A stretch of DNA of 6,242 bases from Methanosphaera sp. SHI613 (GCA_003266145.1 MVJJ01000119.1:4509-10750); one strand, 5' to 3'; shown: positions 1 to 5,927, counted from the first letter of the stretch. The notes: generated by a model from the letters alone, not told the origin. Program-made: numbers and translations.

Positions 1-11
1 TTTATTATTTT

Positions 12-34
12 TTGTTATTGAATTTTCATAACAA
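12..34. repeat. Weak inverted repeat at the left edge
   Basis: TTGTTAT (12-18) is the exact reverse complement of ATAACAA (28-34), with a 9-nt loop between. The stem is 7 bp and almost all A/T. It lies in non-coding DNA well upstream of the promoter of the next gene. It could be the tail of a gene outside the window or chance in AT-rich DNA; no function is assigned. Confidence 0.3.
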
Positions 35-101
35 GCAACAAGTAATATCACTCTCAATTCATATACTTTTTTTCATCGATAATTATTTAATTTTTCAAAT
101 G

Positions 102-111
102 AATATATTTA
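102..111 (+). promoter_or_regulatory. Probable TATA box of the DUF2207 gene
   Basis: AATATATTTA is the best TATA-like element upstream of the gene starting at 161. A start site about 25 bp further on would give a leader of roughly 30 nt that contains the ribosome site. The whole 1-160 leader is AT-rich, so alternative boxes exist and the choice is an inference. Confidence 0.4.
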
Positions 112-144
112 ATCAACAAATATCTTTTATTAACTAAACAAGTT

Positions 145-151
145 AAAGGAA
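145..151 (+). promoter_or_regulatory. Ribosome binding site of the DUF2207 gene
   Basis: AAAGGAA ends about 9-10 nt before the ATG at 161. It is a partial match to the archaeal AGGAGG consensus. It supports this ATG, which also begins a clean signal peptide. Confidence 0.55.
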
Positions 152-160
152 GTTTTTTCA

Positions 161-1936
161 ATGAATAATCATGTTAAAAAGTGTATTTTATTATTATTGG
201 TCCTATCGTTTATATTGATGCCCATATCCTATTCATCAAATTCACAGTATGACCTCGGAAACGTAAATAAAGATATTGTGATAAGAGATGATGGAACATG
301 TATCATAACAGAGGATGTCACATATGACATACATGAGAATATAAATGGTGTCTATAGGACGATACTACTATCAGGCGCTCAGAGTATTGATAATGTATCT
401 GTAGAATCACCGGGCTACTATAATAAGTTAGAGGTTATCAACTCAACAAACAACGTCACCTTCAAGGTATGGCTATACTCGGATGAGGCCAAAACCCAGA
501 AGGTAAATCCGGCAGTTGTAAGGGTGATATATCATTATAACTTCAACAAGGGGGTAAAGCTGTACAATGATATAGCAGAATTCCAGTATACCTCATGGGA
601 TAAGTACTGGGATAAAAACGTCGATAACCTTACAGAAAACATTCACATACCTGGAAGCAGTCACAACGTAGAGTACTGGAACAACCCACCCCACGCGGTA
701 AAATCAAGTCAGTGGATAAGTGATGACACGCTTAAGGTGGAATTCAACAGCTTAGATTCAAATCAGAATGCAGAACAGAGAATACTAATGCCAAAGGAGT
801 ACATCAAAAGTACAGATAATGTGGATGTAATCGCCAAGGATGCAAAGGCACAGATTGAACAAGATCAACAGTCATACATGTTCCAACAATCATTATCTGA
901 TAATTATGGATACATTGCGGCAATAATATCAGTATTATTCATGTTGACGCCGCTTGGAATATATCTTAAATATGGAAGAGGCAAAAAGTCAATCTACTAT
1001 AATCAGGAGGAAAGCCAGAATCCAACCGATGATAAGCCGTTACTTATCAACATGTTGCTTGACGGTCAAATTGGCGAGGTCAATGCTGACGGTTATAACG
1101 CCACACTGCTTGACTTGATTGATAAGAAATATTATAAGGTAATAGCATCCACGCAGTCAGACACGATTATAGCACCAACATCCAAAAATCTCTCCGGCCT
1201 TAAAAGATTTGAACTTGACGTCATCGACTATGTCTATTCATTTGCCGATCAAAATGGTCACATATCATTCAAGAACATGACCGGTGATAAGGATTCCTTT
1301 TCACGCTTTTTAGGTGCATGGGTTATAGATACGAGTCATGAAGTCTCAAGTCTTGATATCAGAAGATACTATAATGATGCGGCTTCTTCATACACGTCAT
1401 TACTGGCTTATGCATCATTTGCAGTAGCGTTGATATTGTTGTTCTTGGCAATATTCATGTTCAAGGGTGGTTTAACGAATATACTCGCATTTGTCTTTGC
1501 AGGACTCCTTCTTGTAGAGTCAATAGCCTTGTTTGTCATGCCAAATACGATAATGGGTAGCTGGACGGATGAAGGAAGGGTATTTTATGACAGATGGAAC
1601 AACTTCAAGAAGTACCTGTTGGATTACAGTCTCATAAAGGAACGTCCACCTGCATCCATACAGGTATGGGGTAAGTATCTTGTCTATGCAACAGCACTTG
1701 GATGTGCCGATGAGGTACGTAAGAACATGGTAAAATACTTCAAGGATGAAAACGTAAGCAATGAAGTGTTAAATGATTTGGCAGTATTATATCTTGCCAA
1801 CAACTATGGATTCGGCTATATGTTCTATCCCCACGTATCGGCTCATATCGACACGCCAGATATTGGCGGATCATTCGGTGACATCGGAGGTCCAGGTTCC
1901 GGTGGATTTGGTGGTGGAGGAGGTGGAGTATTCTGA
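161..1936 (+). CDS. DUF2207 family membrane protein with glycine-rich C-terminus
   Basis: A 591-residue protein. Residues 1-27 form a signal peptide or signal anchor (KK followed by a long Leu/Ile stretch, then SYSS). Residues about 28-245 form a beta-rich extracytoplasmic DUF2207-type domain (DDGTCIITEDVTYDI near 43-57). One membrane segment lies at about 250-270 and is followed by a Gly-Arg-Lys-Lys turn. A soluble, probably cytoplasmic part covers about 272-410. Two close membrane segments lie at about 413-434 and 439-461. The segment 478-512 (WNNFKKYLLDYS, later VWGKYLVYATALG) is typical of DUF2207 proteins, as is the low-complexity glycine tail at 569-590 ending in VF. The family is widespread in bacteria and archaea, and I know of no established biochemical role. 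The gene stands alone on this strand with its own promoter-like leader and is convergent with the next gene. The family call is strong; the topology is inferred from hydrophobicity. Confidence 0.9.
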   Translation: MNNHVKKCILLLLVLSFILMPISYSSNSQYDLGNVNKDIVIRDDGTCIITEDVTYDIHENINGVYRTILLSGAQSIDNVSVESPGYYNKLEVINSTNNVTFKVWLYSDEAKTQKVNPAVVRVIYHYNFNKGVKLYNDIAEFQYTSWDKYWDKNVDNLTENIHIPGSSHNVEYWNNPPHAVKSSQWISDDTLKVEFNSLDSNQNAEQRILMPKEYIKSTDNVDVIAKDAKAQIEQDQQSYMFQQSLSDNYGYIAAIISVLFMLTPLGIYLKYGRGKKSIYYNQEESQNPTDDKPLLINMLLDGQIGEVNADGYNATLLDLIDKKYYKVIASTQSDTIIAPTSKNLSGLKRFELDVIDYVYSFADQNGHISFKNMTGDKDSFSRFLGAWVIDTSHEVSSLDIRRYYNDAASSYTSLLAYASFAVALILLFLAIFMFKGGLTNILAFVFAGLLLVESIALFVMPNTIMGSWTDEGRVFYDRWNNFKKYLLDYSLIKERPPASIQVWGKYLVYATALGCADEVRKNMVKYFKDENVSNEVLNDLAVLYLANNYGFGYMFYPHVSAHIDTPDIGGSFGDIGGPGSGGFGGGGGGVF

Positions 1937-1952
1937 CTCTACCCACATCTTA

Positions 1953-1960
1953 TTTTTTTT
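1953..1960 (+). terminator. T-run, probable terminator of the DUF2207 transcript
   Basis: Eight consecutive T residues begin 17 nt after the TGA stop, with further T-rich stretches up to about 2035. Archaeal RNA polymerase terminates at oligo-T without needing a hairpin, so this is the most likely 3' end of the transcript. Confidence 0.55.
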
Positions 1961-2100
1961 ACTTAAATTTATTTTTAAAAAATCTACTTCATATTCAAAT
2001 TGTTTATTTCTTTCCTATTTTCATAGCTTATTTACATTAATTCTATTTTTATTAATCACTCTTCGGATATAAAAATCAAAGTGTTGGCGTGATTGGTATT

Positions 2101-2123
2101 ATATAATATGCTTCATATTGTAT
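2101..2123. repeat. Short hairpin in the convergent intergenic region
   Basis: ATATAATATG (2101-2110) pairs with CATATTGTAT (2114-2123) around a CTT loop, with one G-U wobble when read as + strand RNA. The stem is AT-rich and therefore weak. It sits midway in the 276-bp gap between two convergent genes, where it could help separate the transcripts. The rest of 1937-2212 shows no open frame worth calling. Confidence 0.35.
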
Positions 2124-2180
2124 TTAGAAAATCTTTAATGATAATTGAAGTTTAAAATTACTTGTATTGGTAGTTATGTT

Positions 2181-2187
2181 AAAAAAA
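2181..2187 (-). terminator. T-run, probable terminator of the leftward cluster
   Basis: Seven A residues on the + strand give a run of seven T on the - strand, about 25 nt beyond the stop of the radical SAM gene. This fits an archaeal oligo-T terminator for the last gene of the cluster. Confidence 0.5.
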
Positions 2188-2212
2188 GGTGGTAAGGATA
2201 GTTTTTCTTTGA

Positions 2213-3166
2213 TTATTCAAGTATAATATCCACTTTATGATTGCAGTTACTGCATGAATTTTTTTGGCTGATGTTTAATTTAACGTTATAACCTTCACGT
2301 TGAATCAATAAGTGTCTGCAGTTTCTACAGTATGTATTGTCCTTATATGATGGGGTGGTATTTCCGGGATAGACATACTTCAATCCCATATACTTGGCTA
2401 TATCCAAGGCCTTATCGATAGTCCTGTCTGGTGTAACGTCAACATCCCGAAGCTTGAATTGTGGATAGAATCTTGTAAAGTGCAGAGGGATGTAACTTGA
2501 CACTCCTTTTATGTACTCGACAAGTCCACGTATGCTTTTGGAGTCATCATTATAACCTGGTATCAGCAGATTGGTAACTTCCACGTGAACGTCATGCGAA
2601 TGATAAAATTCGATTGCGTTTAAGATGTCATCCACATGGCCATGACAGACATTCCTGTAGAACTCATCATCAATACTTTTAAGGTCAACGTTGACGGCAT
2701 CCACATAGTCCACGAGACTGTCAAGCGTTTCCTGGCTGTTGTATCCGTTGGTTACAAGTATTGTTTTGATGTCATGCTCCTTGGCTAGCTGGGCAGTCTT
2801 AATAATCCATTTTGGATGTATCGTCGGTTCGTTGTATGTCCAGGAAATACTCGGGGTCCTTTTGTATCTTGCCTGTCCGACTATGTCGGATGGTGAGTAT
2901 TTGTGTGTCAGGACGTCTCTTTCATCTGCAGGTTGTGCTATGCTATGATTTTGACAGTTCAAACATTGTAGGTTACATCCAACCGTACCTATGGAGAGGG
3001 TTTTGCTTCCCGGCATATAGTGATACAATGGTTTCTTTTCTATCGGATCAACTGCCACTGCACTGGTATATATTATATTTTCATTATCGAGTGTCGGCTT
3101 TTGTTTACATATTGTGTTGTTTTTAATGTTGCAGTGATTTGGACATATATTGCAAGTGTTACTCAT
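2213..3166 (-). CDS. amrS: AmmeMemoRadiSam system radical SAM enzyme (AmrS)
   Basis: From the ATG used here the protein has 317 residues; an upstream in-frame ATG at 3172 would give 319. In the longer numbering, the radical SAM 4Fe-4S motif is CNLQCLNC (C66, C70, C73; Cx3Cx2C), preceded by the family signature VDPIEKKPLYHYMPGS (41-56). An N-terminal cysteine cluster (C7, C10, C14, C22) and a C-terminal pair of CxxC motifs (C282/C285 and C307/C310) resemble zinc or cluster knuckles known in this family. TNGY (141-144), VDLKS (162-166) and the FYPQF region near 235 fit the PflA-like partial barrel. The family is named for co-occurrence with AMMECR1 and Memo proteins; its reaction is not established to my knowledge, and older annotation calls it a pyruvate formate-lyase activase homologue. 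The end of the usual N-terminal C.VR.N..G motif is degenerate here (CKQKPTLDN). It is the last gene of the leftward cluster and is probably co-transcribed with thiL, only about 36 nt upstream. Confidence 0.92.
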   Translation of the reverse strand: MSNTCNICPNHCNIKNNTICKQKPTLDNENIIYTSAVAVDPIEKKPLYHYMPGSKTLSIGTVGCNLQCLNCQNHSIAQPADERDVLTHKYSPSDIVGQARYKRTPSISWTYNEPTIHPKWIIKTAQLAKEHDIKTILVTNGYNSQETLDSLVDYVDAVNVDLKSIDDEFYRNVCHGHVDDILNAIEFYHSHDVHVEVTNLLIPGYNDDSKSIRGLVEYIKGVSSYIPLHFTRFYPQFKLRDVDVTPDRTIDKALDIAKYMGLKYVYPGNTTPSYKDNTYCRNCRHLLIQREGYNVKLNISQKNSCSNCNHKVDIILE

Positions 3167-3172
3167 AGTCAT

Positions 3173-3179
3173 TCCTTCT
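3173..3179 (-). promoter_or_regulatory. Ribosome binding site that decides the amrS start
   Basis: On the - strand AGAAGGA directly abuts the first possible ATG (3172), leaving no spacing. It lies 6 nt from the second in-frame ATG (3166). A 6-nt spacer is normal and zero is not, so initiation at 3166 is preferred. Confidence 0.6.
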
Positions 3180-3202
3180 ATTGTTAGATTTTTTTTGGGT
3201 GG

Positions 3203-4210
3203 TCATTGCTTCAGATGTTCATATCCCTTTGCTATTATTGGAATTCTTTTGTTATCTTTTATCAAAATATTTTTTCCGGAACAGTTGCATCTGCCTATGA
3301 TAAATAGTTTATCCGTAAATATTTGCTTGTATTTTTCGTATTCAATCGGGTTTATTGTTAAAAGCAGTTCAAATTCTTCTCCGAAGTGAAGAATGTAATC
3401 CTCTATGGTCTTGTCGTTAAATGCAGCTACATCCTTTAAATATTTATCATAGGGTATACTATTGTAATTTATATCAAAACCAATATTAGCATTTTTTTCT
3501 TTTAATGTATCCAGTTCCAAGGCCAGTCCATCTGTTATATCGGTCATGCTGGTTATCATGTCTGAGTGTTCATGAAGTAATCTGAACGTATCGGTGGATA
3601 ATGTCGGTTCAAGGATGCTGCTAATCAGGTCATGCTTGAGGCTACCGGGAAGGTCCATGTCATTATATATCAAATCCAATCCGGCTGCGGGACTTCCAAG
3701 CTTTCCTGTAACGGCAACCAAGTCTCCATCCTGAATTCCGGACAAGAGCTTAACGTCTTCATCAATATGACCTACAGCCGTAGCGGATAATATGATTTCA
3801 TCATTTTCATTGATATCCCCACCTATGAGCTTAATGTCATATTCCCTGCATTTGTCAAGTATCCCGTTGGTTAGCATATCGAATTGGCCGAGTGTCATAT
3901 CACCGGGCAGGGCCATTGAGATGAGTATGCTTGATGCTATGGCATTGGATGCCATGATGTCACTTACATTTACCGTCACTATCTTTTCTCCCATCTGGTA
4001 ATATGTCATATCCTGTGGAAAATGAGTATGCTGTATTAGCATATCCGTTGATAATACAGTGTATCTTGACTTGTTTTGCTCCAATGCGGCATCATCATAA
4101 TAGCTTTTATAGATGATTGACTCGTTATCATTCAATAACTTATCTCGCTTTTTTAAAAAGAATCTAATTAATTCTCTTTCACCAATTTGAGATATGTTTT
4201 TATTATTCAT
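3203..4210 (-). CDS. thiL: Thiamine-monophosphate kinase
   Basis: A 335-residue cytoplasmic enzyme that phosphorylates thiamine monophosphate with ATP to give thiamine diphosphate, the last step of the pathway. The fold is of the PurM/ThiL (AIR synthase-related) type. Visible motifs in order: IGERELI (9-15), the metal-binding YDDAAL (38-43, usually GDDAAV), STDMLIQHTHF (54-64), VNVSDIMASNA (80-90), LIGGDINE (128-135), VAVTGKLGSPAAGL (165-178), DITDGLALEL (224-233) and GEEFELLLT (277-285, usually GEDYELLFT). The length is normal and all domains are present. The Gly-to-Tyr and Asp-to-Glu/Tyr-to-Phe changes are mild and leave the metal-binding acidic residues in place. The start is the only good ATG before the IGERELI motif, but no ribosome site precedes it. 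It is separated by 60 bp from cfbA and by a short gap from amrS, with which it is likely co-transcribed. Confidence 0.93.
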   Translation of the reverse strand: MNNKNISQIGERELIRFFLKKRDKLLNDNESIIYKSYYDDAALEQNKSRYTVLSTDMLIQHTHFPQDMTYYQMGEKIVTVNVSDIMASNAIASSILISMALPGDMTLGQFDMLTNGILDKCREYDIKLIGGDINENDEIILSATAVGHIDEDVKLLSGIQDGDLVAVTGKLGSPAAGLDLIYNDMDLPGSLKHDLISSILEPTLSTDTFRLLHEHSDMITSMTDITDGLALELDTLKEKNANIGFDINYNSIPYDKYLKDVAAFNDKTIEDYILHFGEEFELLLTINPIEYEKYKQIFTDKLFIIGRCNCSGKNILIKDNKRIPIIAKGYEHLKQ

Positions 4211-4231
4211 AATACTATTTATTAAAATAAG

Positions 4232-4241
4232 TTTTAAAAAA
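4232..4241 (-). promoter_or_regulatory. Possible TATA box for a thiL-amrS transcript
   Basis: On the - strand TTTTTTAAAA is centred about 27 nt before the thiL ATG. That is the spacing expected if the transcript started at or just before the start codon, and it fits the lack of a Shine-Dalgarno sequence. The same six T residues could instead act as a partial terminator behind cfbA. It is an inference from spacing only. Confidence 0.35.
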
Positions 4242-4270
4242 TGTTTGGGAGGTGAGATTATCGTATGACC

Positions 4271-4813
4271 TTATAGGTTTGAATTTACCCTTTCGGCTAT
4301 AATGTCAACTATTGCATCGTCGGCACCGATTGGTTCAGTGTATATGATTTCACCGTCAAATTCAACGGTTTCCACTTCTCCATGGTGGTGGTGATGTCCA
4401 TGTCCATGTCCATGTCCGTGTGCGTGTCCGTGGCAATGTCCTTCTTCATGATCATGTTCTTCATGGCTGTGGTGCTCTTCCTGTTGTTTTTCATAGTCTG
4501 CTAATTCTTTTTCGATATCAGCTGGTTCTATGCCAAGTATTGTAGGGATGTCTCTTTTAGTATGCATTCCATGAGCCAAGAATACTGGTGTAACTATGAT
4601 TCTGTTTACACCTGTTTCTTTTAGTTTGTTGAATGCAGTTGGAATGTCCGGTTGAGCAAGTTCCATGAAACCTACTTCCACAGTATAATCCGGTTGGGTT
4701 TTTGCATATTTTTCTGCGATTGCTCTAACTACTTGCTTGTTGTATGGTAGTCTACTTCCATGACCTATTAATAGTATTCCTGTTTTATTCTCTGAGTTTG
4801 AACTTGTATCCAT
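4271..4813 (-). CDS. cfbA: Sirohydrochlorin cobalto/nickelochelatase with histidine-rich insertion
   Basis: A 180-residue short-form CbiX/CfbA. In methanogens this enzyme inserts Ni2+ into sirohydrochlorin for coenzyme F430 and Co2+ for cobalamin, acting in the cytoplasm as a homodimer. The N-terminal ILLIGHGSR (13-21) carries the metal-binding His18. The second conserved His is in VFLAHGMHTKRDIP (77-90; H81, H84). EVGFMELAQPDIPTA (46-60) is the conserved substrate-site segment. The family core is usually about 120-145 residues; the excess here is an insertion at about 109-146 with 17 His between 114 and 144, plus Glu, Gly and one Cys (C127). Its end is Gly-His repeats followed by five His in a row. 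The conserved C-terminal segment (IIYTEPIGADDAIVDIIAERVN) follows it, so the insertion sits in a loop. The start is well supported by an AAGGAG site 9 nt upstream, inside the end of the DUF35 gene, which it overlaps by 29 bp. The older symbol is cbiX. Confidence 0.94.
   Translation of the reverse strand: MDTSSNSENKTGILLIGHGSRLPYNKQVVRAIAEKYAKTQPDYTVEVGFMELAQPDIPTAFNKLKETGVNRIIVTPVFLAHGMHTKRDIPTILGIEPADIEKELADYEKQQEEHHSHEEHDHEEGHCHGHAHGHGHGHGHHHHHGEVETVEFDGEIIYTEPIGADDAIVDIIAERVNSNL
4394..4441 (-). repeat. In-frame hexanucleotide repeat encoding Gly-His dipeptides
   Basis: Eight consecutive 6-nt units lie here. Read on the + strand, the first four are identical ATGTCC, then come GTGTGC, GTGTCC and GTGGCA, and the last is ATGTCC again. 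On the coding strand they give Gly-His (or similar) dipeptides within the histidine-rich insertion of CfbA. Gain or loss of a unit keeps the frame and changes the number of metal-binding His residues. Confidence 0.8.
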
Positions 4814-5183
4814 ATGATATTACTCCTTCTTTTCCGTCTTCTCTGATTTTCCTAAATACAACTTCTACTTCATCACCGATGTTTAACTCGTTTACATCGC
4901 AGTCAACAATCTGTGCGGTTATTTTAGCTCCTTCATCAAGTTCAATGATTCCGACAGCATATGGTGAATTGTTTTTGAAGTCATCAGTTGCAGCATGAAT
5001 TACGGAGAATGAATATATTTTACCAGTTCCTTCAAATTGGAGGTCTTCTATATCTCCATGACTTCTGCAATTTGGACAAACAACTTTTTTAGGGAAGAAA
5101 GTATTGTTACATTTGTTACATTTTGTTCCTATTAAATTATATCTTTGGTCGTTATGACGCCATCCTTTGACAATGTCACTCAT
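4785..5183 (-). CDS. Zn-ribbon/OB-fold protein (DUF35), thiolase-HMG-CoA synthase bridging type
   Basis: A 132-residue cytoplasmic protein. The N-terminus (VKGWRHNDQRYNLIGTKC) is the usual DUF35 helix. It is followed by a rubredoxin-like zinc ribbon with C22, C25, C36 and C39 (CNKC and CPNC). An OB-fold follows at about 48-130 (GTGKIYSFSVIH, YAVGIIELDEG, ITAQIVDCD, VVFRKIREDGKEG, YGYKF). In archaea, proteins of this type hold acetoacetyl-CoA thiolase and HMG-CoA synthase in one complex, channelling the first steps of the mevalonate pathway to archaeal lipids. The partner genes, often adjacent in other archaea, are not next to it here: upstream is a non-coding divergent region. It is the first gene of the leftward cluster, with a clear promoter and a perfect AGGAGG site. 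Its 3' end overlaps the start of cfbA by 29 bp, which suggests coupled translation. The family call is firm; the partners are inferred from family knowledge. Confidence 0.92.
   Translation of the reverse strand: MSDIVKGWRHNDQRYNLIGTKCNKCNNTFFPKKVVCPNCRSHGDIEDLQFEGTGKIYSFSVIHAATDDFKNNSPYAVGIIELDEGAKITAQIVDCDVNELNIGDEVEVVFRKIREDGKEGVISYGYKFKLRE
4823..4828 (-). promoter_or_regulatory. Ribosome binding site of cfbA inside the DUF35 gene
   Basis: AAGGAG on the - strand lies 9 nt before the cfbA ATG and within the last codons of the upstream gene. It fixes the start of cfbA and therefore the 29-bp overlap. Confidence 0.75.
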
Positions 5184-5190
5184 ATAATAT

Positions 5191-5196
5191 CCTCCT
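5191..5196 (-). promoter_or_regulatory. Strong ribosome binding site of the DUF35 gene
   Basis: A perfect AGGAGG on the - strand lies 7 nt before the ATG at 5183. It is the best ribosome site in the window and fixes the start of the first gene of the leftward cluster. Confidence 0.85.
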
Positions 5197-5216
5197 AATA
5201 ATAATGATATTCTTAA

Positions 5217-5230
5217 TTATATATTTGCTT
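5217..5230 (-). promoter_or_regulatory. Archaeal promoter (BRE/TATA) of the leftward cluster
   Basis: On the - strand AAGC is followed by AAATATATAA (5217-5226), a good TATA box with a BRE-like purine-rich flank. A start site about 25 nt downstream, near 5197, would give a leader of about 14 nt that begins just before the AGGAGG site. It would drive the DUF35 gene and cfbA, and possibly thiL and amrS. Confidence 0.6.
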
Positions 5231-5445
5231 AAGATGTATTTATTATTACTTATTTTAGAACATATTCTAAATTTATTATTCTATAAATTACTAAAAATAA
5301 TTAATACAAATAGCAGTATATACCTTAAAAAAGTAATACTTGATTTTTCGATAATTAAATTTACACTTGCAATGGATGTCTTAAAACATTATAATGATTG
5401 TAATTAAATATTAACTTAGAAATAATAAAAAAATAATTAATAAAT
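5231..5445. other. Very AT-rich divergent intergenic region
   Basis: This stretch lies between the promoter of the leftward cluster and the rightward small gene. It is far richer in A/T than the genes around it. A + strand open frame of 67 codons (5204-5407) overlaps the leftward promoter, has no ribosome site and gives a Leu/Ile/Lys/Asn composition expected of untranslated AT-rich DNA, so it is not called. TTAAATATTAA at 5404-5414 is a possible TATA box for the rightward gene, with a predicted leader of about 25 nt. Confidence 0.5.
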
Positions 5446-5451
5446 ATGACT

Positions 5452-5457
5452 GGTGAT
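5452..5457 (+). promoter_or_regulatory. Ribosome binding site that decides the small-gene start
   Basis: GGTGAT matches the complement of the 16S rRNA 3' end (part of AGGAGGTGAT) and lies 3 nt before the ATG at 5461. The earlier in-frame ATG at 5446 has only A/T-rich sequence before it, so 5461 is the better start. Confidence 0.6.
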
Positions 5458-5460
5458 TCA

Positions 5461-5760
5461 ATGGACAAAAACGTATACTATAAAATCTATGATACAACAA
5501 ACAATGATGTAAACATCTTGTTGAAGATATCGACTAAGGGTTTTCCGATAGAAGAAACAATCGAGTATGAAGTTGATGGGAATTGGACCGAAAAGATAAA
5601 CATCAATGATAAACATTTTACGGATAGGTTAAATGCATTGTTGGAGGATAACAACATACGATTGATAATGGATCTATTGGAAGAGGATGATAAATATTAT
5701 AACAATAAATATAAATTAAAATTATCCGTTCAAAGAGTTGAAAAAATCGATAATTATTGA
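5461..5760 (+). CDS. Small acidic protein of unknown function
   Basis: I do not recognise this 99-residue protein (104 if the ATG at 5446 is used). It has no signal peptide, no membrane segment and no cysteine, so it should be soluble and cytoplasmic. The N-terminal half (VYYKIYDTTNNDVNILLKIS, then ETIEYEVDGNW) looks beta-stranded. Residues about 52-75 (FTDRLNALLEDNNIRLIMDLLEE) should be helical with an acidic end. A last strand (YKLKLSVQRVEKI) closes the protein. It is rich in Asp, Glu, Lys and Asn. Coding status is supported by the GGTGAT ribosome site, a base composition clearly less A/T-rich than the flanks, and an open frame with balanced amino-acid use. It is divergent from the cofactor cluster and has no partner on its own strand within the window, so context gives no function. 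Confidence 0.68.
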   Translation: MDKNVYYKIYDTTNNDVNILLKISTKGFPIEETIEYEVDGNWTEKININDKHFTDRLNALLEDNNIRLIMDLLEEDDKYYNNKYKLKLSVQRVEKIDNY

Positions 5761-5836
5761 TACTATTGATTTTGACGTTTATTGTGGGATATTTGATAAA
5801 ATATTTCTAAAAAATATATTTTTGCAATTATCCTCA

Positions 5837-5844
5837 TTTTTTTT
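5837..5844 (+). terminator. T-run behind the small gene
   Basis: Eight consecutive T residues lie about 80 nt after the stop at 5760, preceded by another T-rich stretch near 5818-5823. It is a plausible oligo-T terminator for the + strand transcript of the small gene. Confidence 0.4.
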
Positions 5845-5927
5845 CGAAATCCAAATATTGCTTTTACATACTCTATATGACCCAAACTCGCTTCTGGTAT
5901 TTTTTTGATGAATTTATTAAACTTCAT

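Noticed and set aside
1773..2072. 99-codon + strand open frame running past the DUF2207 stop
   Set aside because: Its first half is a shadow of the DUF2207 gene and its second half is Leu/Phe/Ser-rich translation of T-rich spacer; no ribosome site.
2812..3126. + strand open frames of 69-104 codons opposite amrS
   Set aside because: They are antisense to a well-supported radical SAM gene with all its motifs, and are Cys/Phe/Ser-rich without a ribosome site.
4247..4276. + strand mini-gene with perfect GGAGGTGA site and ATG at 4265
   Set aside because: The frame is only three codons long (Met-Thr-Leu-stop) and antisense to the end of cfbA; not supportable as a gene, and kept only as the anti-Shine-Dalgarno observation.
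4309..4494. - strand open frame antiparallel in register to cfbA, with Thr-Asp/Met-Asp repeats
   Set aside because: It is a shifted-frame reading of the hexamer repeat region inside cfbA; any frame of that repeat looks periodic.
5204..5407. 67-codon + strand open frame in the divergent spacer
   Set aside because: It overlaps the promoter of the leftward cluster, has no ribosome site and has the Leu/Ile/Lys/Asn composition of random AT-rich DNA.
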